Assembly (NCBI GenBank): GCA_002794785.1
Contig: NBBA01000029.1
Coordinates: 26,823-90,822 of the forward strand
DNA: 64,000 nucleotides
Direction of reading: 5' to 3'
Source: Coniferiporia sulphurascens
Taxonomy: Eukaryota; Basidiomycota; Agaricomycetes; Hymenochaetales; Hymenochaetaceae
How positions within the stretch are numbered: the stretch's first letter is position 1; each line of letters starts with the position of its first letter. A program made the position numbers and the translations under genes. The notes under the pieces are model-generated. The model saw nothing but the letters and a program-made list of their open reading frames with translations. It was not told the origin of the DNA and made no database searches. This document shows, piece after piece, positions 44,707-54,604 of this stretch.

Positions 44707-45797
44707 TCAGCATAGAACTCTTGTTTGGCTGTTCATACACCCCTTTTGAAGGCTCGTCTTGCTGATGATCGCTGGAGGGGGGTGGTAGCTGTCGAGATAG
44801 CAGCCAGAAGGGTCTTGCAGTGGGGTGACCACCACGGTACTTCCACTTTCGACAGCTTGGAGAGGCGGGTGAACAGCTCGAGGGTGACGACCATTGAGTC
44901 GATGACTGCCTTTGCTTTGATGTCCAGGGTATGGTTGTTGCACCCTGGAAGTCGGAAGGCTGCTTTGAGGAGAGGGAAGGTGATGTCGGTCCATTCCTCC
45001 TTGTCGGCTGGTAGTAGCCGGCATGTCTTTAGAACAGGAGGGGGGGGCCGAAAGGGCAGAGACCATCGCAGGATGGCATGGTTGGACAGCGGGGAGGGGT
45101 CGGAGGTAGCCGAGTCTAGGATAGAATCGGGGTTGACCATGGGTGGGGCCCAGATCATGTCAATGGGGCACCGGCAGTGATTGCCATCGGGCCATGAGTC
45201 AGAGTCAGGTAGATGGGCAGGCGCCAGGCCATGCCCACAGAAAAAGTCGTCAAGGGGTTGCACCCCCAAGTCATCTCATCGTGGGACTGAGAAATCGGAC
45301 CATGTGTGGTGGCGACGGTTGAAGTCGCCCACCACGAGTAGGGTTGTGGCTAGCACCAAGGGGAGTGAAAACAGGAAGGACTCACCTGGGTACTGGGGGA
45401 GGCGTTCTCTTGGTCCGGGGATGCATCCCATAGTAGTTGCAAACCCAGAGGGTGAGTTGGGATCGGATCTCCACTGTCAATACATCGGTGCTGTGGGATG
45501 CGGCTCCGAGTATCGACCAGGAGGTAGGGGGGAGGGCCCTGGATATGTATGTGACTACCCAAGGTTGGACCTCTGGTGGTAGGACAGGTACGTAGCCTGG
45601 GATGGTTGGGACATTGAGGACTGGGGTGCTGGTTGGGTCAGTGAGTGAGGGTTGCAGACCTATTTGATACCAGGGTGGCTCCTGGATAAGAATTAGGTGC
45701 GGGGGGATGGGTCAGTTGTAAGGACAGGTATTAGGGAATGTATTGCCACTAGTGAACGGGCAGCGTTCCACTGCAAGATAGAGAGCTTCTCTATCAT
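44707..45797 (-). pseudogene. LINE-E ORF2 endonuclease, frame-broken
   Basis: Endonuclease region starting at ORF2 ATG 45797. Readable parts: GVQPLDDFFCGHGLAPAH, DSDSWPDGNHCRCPIDMIW, NPDSILDSATSDPSPLSNHAILRWSLPF, LLPADKEEWTDITFPLL (45269-44733), and upstream the LIQEPPWYQIG/LRGPPPYLLV region split by small deletions near 45406, 45416 and 45708. The SDHA motif reads SNHA, as in LINE-M. Confidence 0.75.
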
Positions 45798-47650
45798 ATT
45801 TCCTCCATCTGGTCATCAGTGGGGTCTGTGGCGAGGGCTTCTTCGATTTGGCGGTAGCACCTCTTCTTGGGGCAGGCCGGTAGGATGGCGGGATGGTCGC
45901 CCTTGCAGTTGTTGCAGAGGCGGGGGTGGGGACATGTGTCGCCTTTGGGCACTGTGTTGGTTGCGCAGTGGGCGCATGATTTGCGGTGATTGCAGGTCAA
46001 GTGGGCACCCGCGCAGTCAGCGCAGCAGGGTTGTGCTCGGCAGCCCTTGGTTCCGTGGCCTAGGCCCTGGCACCTCTCACATTGGGTGAGGGTGGGGTGG
46101 ATGGGTGGGACCGAGAGTCAGAGGGCGGATCTGAACATCCATACACAGGGTCTCTTAAGGAGGCATTCATGGATGGAGCCATCTGGGTCGACAAAGGAGA
46201 AGACCACTGGGCACCTGTCGGGTGTTGGCAGGTGATCTTTGGTGGCAGCAAAGTGAGGGGTGACTATGAAGTCAAGGTTGCAGAGTGCCGGGTTGTGCCA
46301 GATTTCGGCCATAAGGGCCTTCTTGGTGATGGTGTGTCCATTCTGGCTGAACAAGAAGTCCTTGCAGGGCACCATTGAGATGTGGAGGGTGGACCAGGGG
46401 CAGACTCTGGAGGGGGTTAGGGAGAAGGTGGATGGGATGGTGATTCCTGCCGCAATGCACTCTGTGTGCATGTGGGAGGCATAGGCTGCAGAGTGACAAT
46501 CAATGATCGTTTCTGTGGTCGGGTTAGCCGAGGATGGGCACGCTGCAAATGTGGTCATGATGTTCCCTTTTACATTGTAGGAAGAGGACAAGACCAGGAC
46601 TTGGTCTGCGGTGGGGAGGGAAGTGAAGAACTCACAGGATGTTTTGGTCAGGGCCATTGCTGACTTCTGATTTTCGGCCCATATGCTGACTGTGGGGGTG
46701 AGGACCAAGGTTGGGTCCTTGGCGTACATGGTGGGTGGCAGGGGCACCTTCTGCTGGCGCTTCTTCTTCTTCTGCACCGGGTTGATGACTGCTCCTGTGG
46801 CCGGAGCTACAGGAGACGGGTTAGAGGTTGTTGGGGGGGCGGCCTGTATGGCAGCCTGGGGGGCGGGTTGTTGCTATTGTTGTTGCTGTTGACGTTGGGT
46901 GGGCCTAGAGCTGATAGAGGCCATCTGACATGAAATAGAGGCCATGTCAGTGGTCAGGCACTTGACTGTGTCAGTAAGCGCCTTCATTTCTGGGGTCACA
47001 GGGGCGGTGCCTGGGGTCCCGGTGGTGGCCGGGGCCCTTTGAGGGGGGCGAGCTGGGGCAAAGGGTTCCAGGAGGGCGATTTCCACCCCCTCCCTTGCAA
47101 AGTTATAGGCCATTACCGCATTACGGTATATGATGTGTTGGGGGTCTTTCCTTTCTTGCACAATGTTGGCCAGCGTTGTTTGGATGTTCCAAAGGAGGTT
47201 GCTGACAAACTGAGCCGCCTTGATGTCAATGTCTTGAGTGGAGGCATCCCTGGTGTTCTGGTTGAAGTTGTCCAGGGCACAGGAGAGGGCATGCATGAAC
47301 CCTGCAGTATGGGGTTTGTGCTGTTGTTGGGTGGGGGGTCCCCTTGGGGTGAGGGGTGACATGGTGGCGGAGGAGCGTTTCCGCCCGAGGCTTGTGCCTC
47401 CCACCTGTTGCGGGGGGGTATGGGGGTCCACCGCCATTTCTGGGGCCATTTTGCCGGGTTCATTGAGGCCGTGGATCGATCCTACTGAGGAGGCTGGGGA
47501 GCCGGCTTGGGATGCTTGCCTAGATTCTGCATGCACCTGGGCAGTGAAGTTGTAGGCCGACACCAGTTGGGAGTCACCGATGGCTGGGGAGGGTGCCAGG
47601 ACGTCCGGGGAGGAGGTCAGTGGCAGGAAACCGGTGAGGGGTTCTCGATG
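45794..47650 (-). pseudogene. LINE-E ORF1 with zinc knuckles, two in-frame stops
   Basis: RNA-binding ORF1 in one reading frame over 1.85 kb. N-terminal conserved block (AGFMHALSCALDNFNQNT, AAQFVSNLLWNIQTTL, DPQHIIYRNAVMAYNFARE), a Gln run, the KKKKRQQK basic stretch, PPTMYAKDPTLVL, FFTSLPTADQVLVLSS, PSRVCPWSTLHISMVPCKD, CPVVFSFVDPDGSI, then the three Cys/His knuckles and PKKRCYRQIEEA. Two stops, at 46874-46876 (TAG in the Gln run) and 46118-46120, break it. The stop overlaps the ORF2 start (ATGA, 45794-45797). The N terminus is missing at the LINE-F junction. Confidence 0.82.
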
Positions 47651-47671
47651 GGGGGTGGTGGGGGCTTTTTT

Positions 47672-50471
47672 TTAAATTTTAAATTTTAAATTTTATTATT
47701 CCTTCAGTATTACATAATTACAAGCTGCCCCCCCAAAGGGGGGGCCCTAACTACATAACAACAGAGGCGCCCGTCATCGTGCAACACACGAAACTGGGCA
47801 GGGGCCCTGCTCCCCGAAGGGTGCCAGAGTGGGGAGGGCCCCTATTAGTGTGTAATCGAAAGAAAGAGGGAGGAATACATGTAACTACAGCCAGGCCAAA
47901 CAGACAATATCAGGCAAAAGGGGTAGCTTAGAATTGGAAAGGGAGGGCAAGAGCGCTGGCCGGGACATATGCGGGAGAGTCCGAAAGGCAGTCATGCATC
48001 AGAGGAAAAGGGAGGAAGCATACCTGAAAGCTCCAAGAGAGCTGGGTCCGGGTCCTGGGTACAGGGTCCAAGCATATGTCTCATGTAATCCCGGAGGAGG
48101 TCCAAGTCCATATCTTCATCATTCAGGTGTCCCTCCAGCTCCATTGCGGCGAATGCCAAGCAGATGGTGGCGGAGGTGCAGTCGGATAGGCGGTTGAGCT
48201 GCCCCATCAGCTTTAGCCAGTGGTGCAGAACCTGGAGACGGTTTTCATCAGCCCACTTGGTGTGATGGGTCAGAAGTGGGTCACAGGGGGGCCAGACCTT
48301 GCGGATCCATGGTCGGAATGCACAACAGCCACCCAATATGTGGGCAGTCGACTGGGCGGCCAGGGGGGTGGTTGTGCCATCTGCAGTGCGAGATCAGGCC
48401 GTGCCTGCACTGGTAGGCTGAGTCAAAGCTCAGCCAGTAACCCCCATAGGGACCGGCGCGACAGAGAACCCGGGCGACTGCAGAGAGCTCTCAGTGGGGG
48501 TGGTCAACCGATTGCGTAAAAAGCTTGCGGGGATGGCGGGAGGGGATACCGTTGACAGCTAGATATTTGTCGGCTGTCAAGGTGAGTGGGCAGGCCAGAG
48601 AGAGGGACCATCGTTCCATGAGTGTGTTGACGGCAACCTCTTTTAGGGCTGAGGTGGAGGGTGCGAGAGAGGACAGGGGTAGGTTCATTGTGAACTTTGC
48701 CTCATGGTCTGCCCATTCATTCCCAGGGATGTTGGAGTGACCCAGGCACCAGACGAAATGAATGGAGAGATCCAGGTATGAGTCCAATAGAGTCTGGACC
48801 CCTGCCTTCCATTGGTGGAGGAGGTGGGTGCCTGGAACTGGCGCCCATGTGCGGATTAGGTGGAGTGCTGTCAGCGAATCTGACAGAAAGAAGATGTCAG
48901 ATGTGACAGGCAAGAGCTCCCATAGGTGGTGGGCTGCCCAGCTCGGTGCTGAGGTGAGGGAGAAGATCTCTGCATCCGTTGCTGTGGCGCAGGTGGGGGA
49001 GGCGAGCCGGCACGACTTGAGGCGGGTGAGGCCCCTCATTGTGCAGACGGCTGATCCAGAGTTCGTACCCATGTGAGAGCCATCAGTGAACACCTGGAGG
49101 TGGGGGAGGGTGCTCAGGGAGAGTGCAGCACCCACAAATTCCTTGCGGGTGTCCTCGCTGACCGGAGTGATAGGAGTGGCAAACGAGACTCTTCCAGTTG
49201 TGAATGCCAGAGGATCCGTCCATGGGGGATGAGTGTATGCAGGGACCGGTTGTACCCGGGGGACCCGGACCTGCAGAGAAGTGGAAAAGGGACGGTTAGT
49301 TACTGTTTTATAATAGCGTTTTCTACCAACAGAGTGCGGGGTGTGCCAGAGGCACAGAGAATGGAGGGTCTTAGTATATTCAAAATAGTAAGAGAGAGGG
49401 GGGAGGGAACAAAGAAAATTTGTGGAAAAGGGGGAGGCACCTTTGTAGATGCCAAGAATCCATCTGCATGCTGTGTTTTGTACAGCCTGCAGACAGTTTA
49501 CTAGTGTTTTTTGGCGTCGACCATGGTACCATACCAGCACACCCCATGTGAGGACTGAGCGGATGCAGGTGGTGTACAGTCAATGGAGGAGGAGGGCCGA
49601 GATTCTGCGTTCAGTGTTGCCGAGAATGCAGAGGGCGGCAAGAGTGGAGAGGCCCTTGGATCGCATGTGTTCCATGTGGGCCTTGAATGTGAGGGCGGGG
49701 TCCCACCATATTCCCAGCCAGCGGAGTGGGATAGAGGGTCGGATAAGTGTAGTGGGGGCGACCCATACCCCGGCAGTGTCCCAGTCGGTGTAAGCGGCTG
49801 TGCATCGTCGGGGTGGGTGGAAGTGTTGGCACTCCGTTTTGGCGGCTTTGATGTTGAGACCGATGGCACCAAAGTGGGCATTGAGTTGGTGGTAGGTGTT
49901 GGACAGTTGTTGGCAGTTGGATGCCATGCTGGGTCCGATGCACACAAGGAGGTGGTCATCAACATATGCAAGGGCAGTGGTGCCGGTTTGGTGAAATTTC
50001 TGGAGGACCACACCCACGAATATAGTCGAGAGGATCGGGGAGACTGGGGACCCTTGAGGGGTGCCGAGGTCTGGTTTTTGGGCAGTTGGGAGGGTGGTGC
50101 CATCAAAGGCAATGGCAACCTGCCGGTCTGTCATGAAGGACAGGCACCAGTCTGCCATGTTGGGTGGGCACTGGAGGTCCAGAAGTTGCCGGTGGAGGCA
50201 TTGCGGGTTTACCGAGTCGAAGAAACCCTGTATGTCGACCACTAGGATCGAGCATACGTGGCCCTCAGCATGGGCTCGCTCCGCAATCTGTAGGAGGTGC
50301 TGGGCAGCGTCGTAGACAGAATGTCCTTGATGCCCCCCGTATTGGTTAGGTGGCAACCAGCCCTGCATGTTAGCAAGGAACTGGAGCCGGTTAGCGATTA
50401 TCTTTTTGAGGAGTTTCCCTAGGGTCTCCCCAAGGGTAATTGGCTGATAAGATCTTGGTGAGAAGGGATCT
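47672..50471 (-). mobile_element. LINE-F, 3' UTR, RNase H and most of reverse transcriptase
   Basis: Minus-strand LINE inserted in LINE-E ORF1. Tail 47672-47698 (alternating T/A runs), hairpin about 47727-47747, C-terminal tail and RNase H about 48000-49250, reverse transcriptase about 49260-50471 (GTPQGSPVSPILSTIF, AYVDDHLLVCIG). Long open pieces are 48491-49540 (349 codons) and 49580 to 50471; they are offset by a frameshift near 49560 and a deletion near 48358. It stops abruptly inside PNKKDPFSPRS where LINE-G begins. Confidence 0.87.
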
Positions 50472-50522
50472 TTTTTATTTATTTTTAAATTTATTATTCC
50501 TACTGAGCTACACAATACACCT

Positions 50523-50541
50523 GCGGCCCCAAAGGGGCCGC
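50523..50541 (-). other. LINE 3' stem-loop (type 2, LINE-G)
   Basis: 8-bp perfect stem GCGGCCCC/GGGGCCGC with a 3-nt loop, in the same position relative to GGAATAAT as the type 1 hairpin. Stem length is the same but several pairs differ. Confidence 0.7.
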
Positions 50542-51348
50542 CTGTAAACTGCTTAACTACTGAGGCACCCGTCATCGCTCATCGAGTGAAACTGGGTGGG
50601 GCACGTGCCTCCAAGGAGGCCTAGTGAACTTACATGCCCTATTAAGAGAAATAAGAGAGAGAGGAGAGAGGGAGGCATACATATCGCGACTGCAGAAAAC
50701 CATAACAAGTCGAAACGAGGTCAGGAGAAAAGAGTCCCTTAGAAGCGGAAAGGAGTGGCTGCAATTGCCATAGAAGAAACCGATAGGGAATCCGAAGGGC
50801 AGTCACAAGTCAGAGGGAAATGGGGGGAGTGTACCTGAGAGCTCCAAAAGGGCCGGGTCCGCGTCCTGAGTCCTGGATCCTAGCAACCTGCGCATGTAGC
50901 CCCTGAGGGTGTCCAATTCTAGGTTGTTGTCGGTGGGGAGGCCGTCCAATTCCATAGTCGCAAAAGCAAGGCGAATCGCCCCAGCTGTGCAGTTGGAGAT
51001 CCGATTGAGGTGCCCTGTAAGGCGTAGCCAACGCCTTAAGACCAGAAGGTGGTTTTCATCTGCCCATTCAGTGTGGTGGACCAGGAGGGGGTCGCTTTTT
51101 GGCCAGACATGTCATATCCAAGGTTGGAAAGTTTCACATCCACCAAGGATATGGGAGGTTGACTGTGCCGGCCAAGGTGGGTGGTTGTGCCACTGGCAGT
51201 GGGAGATCAGGCCGTGTCTGTGTCGGTAGGTTGAGTTGAAGCTCAGCCAGTAGCCCCCATAGGGACCAGCGCGACAGAGGACCTGCGCCACCGCAGTGAG
51301 TTCCAAGTGGGGGTGGTCGACTGAGATTGTGACTAGCTTTCTTAGTCG

Positions 51349-53814
51349 TCATGTGGGGGGCCTGTTTACTGCTAGGTACTTGTCAGCGGTGGAGGCCAGG
51401 GGGCGGGCAAGCTGAAGGGACCAGCGCTCGTTGAGTGTGTGGGTCGCAACTTCCTTCAGGGCGGAGATAGAGGGGGCCAGGGAAGACAGGGGAAGCTCGG
51501 TCGCTAGCTTCACCTCGGAGTCCACCCATTCATTACCAGGGATGTTCTCATGACCCAGGCACCATCGGAAATGAACAGTCAGATTCGGAAACGAGTCGAG
51601 AAGGGTCTCGACCCCTGCCTTCCAAAGGGGGAGGAGCTGGGCCCCTGAAGCGGAGGGCCAGGTGCGGAACAGGCTGATTGCTGTCAGTGAGTCGGAGAGG
51701 AAGTAAATTTCTTGGACATCTGGCAGTAGATGTTGGAGTCGGCATGCAGCCCAGCCAGGAGCAGTTGCCAGTGAGAAAATTTCGGCGTCTGTTGCTGTGG
51801 CACATGTGGGGGAGGCGAGCCAGAGGGAGGAGATTTGGAGTTCTCTCTTCATGCCGCAGATGGCTGATCCTGAGGTGTTCTCAATGCATGATCCGTCATT
51901 GAACACCTGTAGGGATGAATTGGTGCAGAGGGCCTGGGCCTGAGCGATGTAGGAGTCGCGCATTTCCTGGGACACTGGCTGCCTGGGGGCTGCGAAGACG
52001 ATTCGGCCTTGACCGAAGGCAAGGGGGTCCGTCCAGGGGGGGTGCGTGTACGCTGGGATCTGTTGGACTCTGGGGATGTGGACCTGCAACGAAAGGGAGA
52101 AGGGAGTGTTAGCATTAGGGTTGAACTTTTTCTGTCCTACATGGTGGGGGGTGCGCCATAGGTGCAGGGCATGAGTGGTCTTTAAATATTCGAAATATGT
52201 GAAGAAAGGGGGGGTGGAGCAGAGGAAATTTGTAGAGTGAAAAGATGCGCCCTTATAGACGCCTAATATCCAGTGGCAAGCAGTGTTCTGCATGGCCTGT
52301 AGTCGGTTGACCAGGGTTTTTTGTCGGCGTCCATGATACCATACTGGTGCTCCCCATGCTAGGACAGTGCGCACACAGGCGGTGTATAGACGGTGGAGGT
52401 GGATGGCTGAAAGTCCCCGCTCGGTATTACCGAGTATGCGGAGGGCTGCTAGTGTTGAGAGCCCCTTGGAGCGCATGTGCTCCACATGGGGTTTGAAGGT
52501 GAGGCCTGCGTCCCACCAGATCCCCAGCCATCGCAGAGGGTTGGTGGGTTGGACCAAGGTGTTGGCGTTGATTTGAATCCCTGCAGTGTCCCATCGGTGG
52601 TAGCCGGTTTTTCGCCTGGGTGGGTGAAAGTGGAGGGCCTCCGTCTTTGCTGGTTCGATTTTGAGGCCGATTTGGTGGAAGAGGCAGTCCAGTTGTTGGT
52701 ATGCCTGTGCAAGGGATCTGCAGTTAGTGGTTACAGAGGTGCCTACACATGTGATGAGGTGGTCATCGACATATGCAAGCAGTTGTGAGCCCTGTTGTTG
52801 GAAACGTTGCATCATGATGCCTGCAAATATTGTCAAGAGGATCGGTGAGACTGGTGACCCCTGGGGGGTGCCGAGGTCGGGTTTGGGTGCTGTCGGTAAG
52901 GTTGTGCTGTCAAAGGAGACAGCAACTTCCCTGTTTGTCATGAAGGAGAGACACCACACTGCCATGTCTGACAGGCATCCCATCTCCACTAGCTGATGGT
53001 GGAGTCAGTTCAGGTGTACTGAGTTGAAGAAGCCCTGTATGTCCACTGCTAGGATGGAACAGACGAGGCCCTTCGCATGTGCACCTTCAGCGATCTGTAG
53101 GAGGTGCTGGGCAGCGTCATAGACTGAATGGCCCTGACGTCCTCCATACTGGTTAGGTGGCAGCCAGTTCCTCGTGTTAGCGAGGTACTGGAGCCTGTTA
53201 GTGATCATTTTCTCGAGTAACTTGCCCAAGGTTTCTTTGAGGGTGATGGGGCGATAGGAGCAGGGGGAGAAGGGGTCTTTCTTGTTTGGCTTCTGCAGCA
53301 TTACAACTTTTGCCATCTGCCAGCAGGCTGGGTGGTGGCCCAGCTGCAGGCAGTCATTGAAAAGTGCAAGTACCTCGTCTGGATAGGCCTCCACCACCCA
53401 TTTAAGGGGGCGGTACCCGATCCCTGAAGGGCCCGGAGCTGACAAGTTAGATGTATTGGCCAGTGCTCCTGTAAGCTCTGAGAAGAGTAGTGGTGGAGCA
53501 GCTGGAGTAGGGGGAGGCAGGGGTCCGAGGCCCTCTGCCAGGAGGGGGGGGGGTGGTGGGAAGAAAGTAGATTGAAAAAGCTCACCTTTTTCCTCATCCG
53601 TCTGGGTGAAGGTGCCGTCCCCCCGTTTGAGTGAGGGAACTTGGGTGGGGCGGACGCCTAGGCTGCGTTTGGCCCATGCCCAGATGTTAGAGGGGTCGGC
53701 CTCTGACACCTGTTCCGAGTAGTAAGTCCGCTTCGCAGCTCTGATGCCCCTCTTGAAGGCGCGCCTTGCTGCTGACTTTGCGGTTGGTGTTGGGGCATTA
53801 TGGATCGCGTTCAA
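51349..53814 (-). pseudogene. LINE-G ORF2, reverse transcriptase and RNase H
   Basis: Two long frames in line: 53814-53005 (linker and early reverse transcriptase: NIWAWAKRSLGV, KKDPFSPCSYRPITLKETLG, LAVDIQGFFNSVH) and 52989-51349 (546 codons: FDSTTLPTAPKPDLGTPQG, AYVDDHLITCVG, GIWWDAGLTFKPH, HWILGVYKGASFHSTNF, then RNase H with FNDGSCIE, TATDAEIFS, FLSDSLTAISLF, NEWVDSEVK). They are separated by a TGA at about 53003. The first RNase H acidic motif reads FNDGS rather than FTDGS but keeps Asp. The C-terminal tail continues to about 50830 after a break near 51350. This is the best preserved ORF2 of the variant subfamily. Confidence 0.85.
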
Positions 53815-54361
53815 CAGGTCCCTTTTTTTTTTTTTTAAAATTATTCCTGCAGTATTACATAATTACAAGCTGCCCCCCTGAAGGGGGGGCCCTAACTACA
53901 TAACAACAGAGGCGCCTGTCATCGCACATCACATGAAACTGGGTAGGGACCCTGCTCCCCAAAGGGTGCCAAGGTGGGAAGGGTCCCTATTAGTAAAGGA
54001 GAGGCAAGGGAGAGGAATACATATCGCTACGGCGAGACCAGGCAGGTGAGGGCAGGTAAAAGGGGTAGCTTAGAATGGGAAAGGGGGGCGAGAGTGCCAG
54101 CTGGGACATATGCGGGAGAGTCCGAAAGGCAGTCACTGAGTAGAGGAAAAGGGGGGGAGCGTACCTGTGAGCTCCAAGAGAGCCGGGTCCGGGTCCTGGG
54201 GTTGGGGTCCAAGCATATGACTCATGTATTCCCGAAGGAGGTCCAAGTCCATATCTTCGTCGGTAGGGTGCCCTTCTAGGTCCATCGCTGCGAAAGCCAG
54301 GTGGATGGTAGCAGAGGTGCGGTCGGTTAGGTGGTTCAAGTGCCTGGTCAGTTTCAGCCAG

Positions 54362-54604
54362 CCAGAATTAAAGGGCGCCCTTGCAGGGCCCCACTACGCA
54401 TGCACCTTCCTCATGACATAGCTGCCTGACTGGTAGGACTTATACCCGACATGCTGTCCTCTATGGTGCGCTGGATTGGGAAGGGCGTGCCGCACCAGGG
54501 AGACATTCCGAGTGGGGGTCGTGGCACCATAGGCACTACCCCACCCATTGGGTGCCCCCCCTACCCTACACATTCCCCCCCTTACCCCGCTTACCACTGT
54601 AGAG
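54362..54604. other. Unidentified 243-bp insertion in LINE-H RNase H tail
   Basis: Foreign sequence between CAGCCAG and TGCGGCGCAG, where other LINE copies read straight through CCAGTGGCGCAG. It is C-rich on the plus strand, with a perfect palindrome AAGGGCGCCCTT at its left edge and many CCCCC runs at the right. No open frame of note, no clear terminal repeats and no clean target duplication. Confidence 0.6.

Larger units (their letters stand above)
39032..47671 (-). mobile_element. LINE-E, nearly full-length copy carrying two later insertions
   Basis: Minus-strand LINE. From its 3' end: A/T-rich tail (39032-39063), hairpin (about 39092-39113), C-terminal tail and RNase H start (39360-40063), [LINE-K], RNase H (41941-42268), [solo LTR], RNase H end and reverse transcriptase (42833-44480), linker, endonuclease (to 45797) and ORF1 (45794-47650). 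Removing LINE-K and the LTR leaves about 6.2 kb. It inserted into LINE-M ORF1 and was in turn hit by LINE-F at 47672, which removed the first part of ORF1 from view. Confidence 0.88.
50472..53820 (-). mobile_element. LINE-G, a distinct subfamily
   Basis: Minus-strand LINE whose 3' end differs from all others here: GGAATAAT is kept, but the hairpin at 50523-50541 has a different stem (GCGGCCCC/GGGGCCGC) and the 3' UTR does not match. The protein is also more diverged (NLTVHFRWCLGHENIPG, RFQQQGSQLLAYVDDHLI). It inserted in the LINE-F reverse transcriptase and is cut at 53821 by LINE-H inside the linker after the endonuclease. Confidence 0.88.

Noticed and set aside
54362..54604. Helitron-like element (TCTACAG start, hairpin, CTGG end on the minus strand)
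   Set aside because: The host bases at the junctions are C and T rather than A and T, the exact end is ambiguous because TGGC is repeated, and the palindrome is too close to the end. Recorded as an orphan insertion instead.
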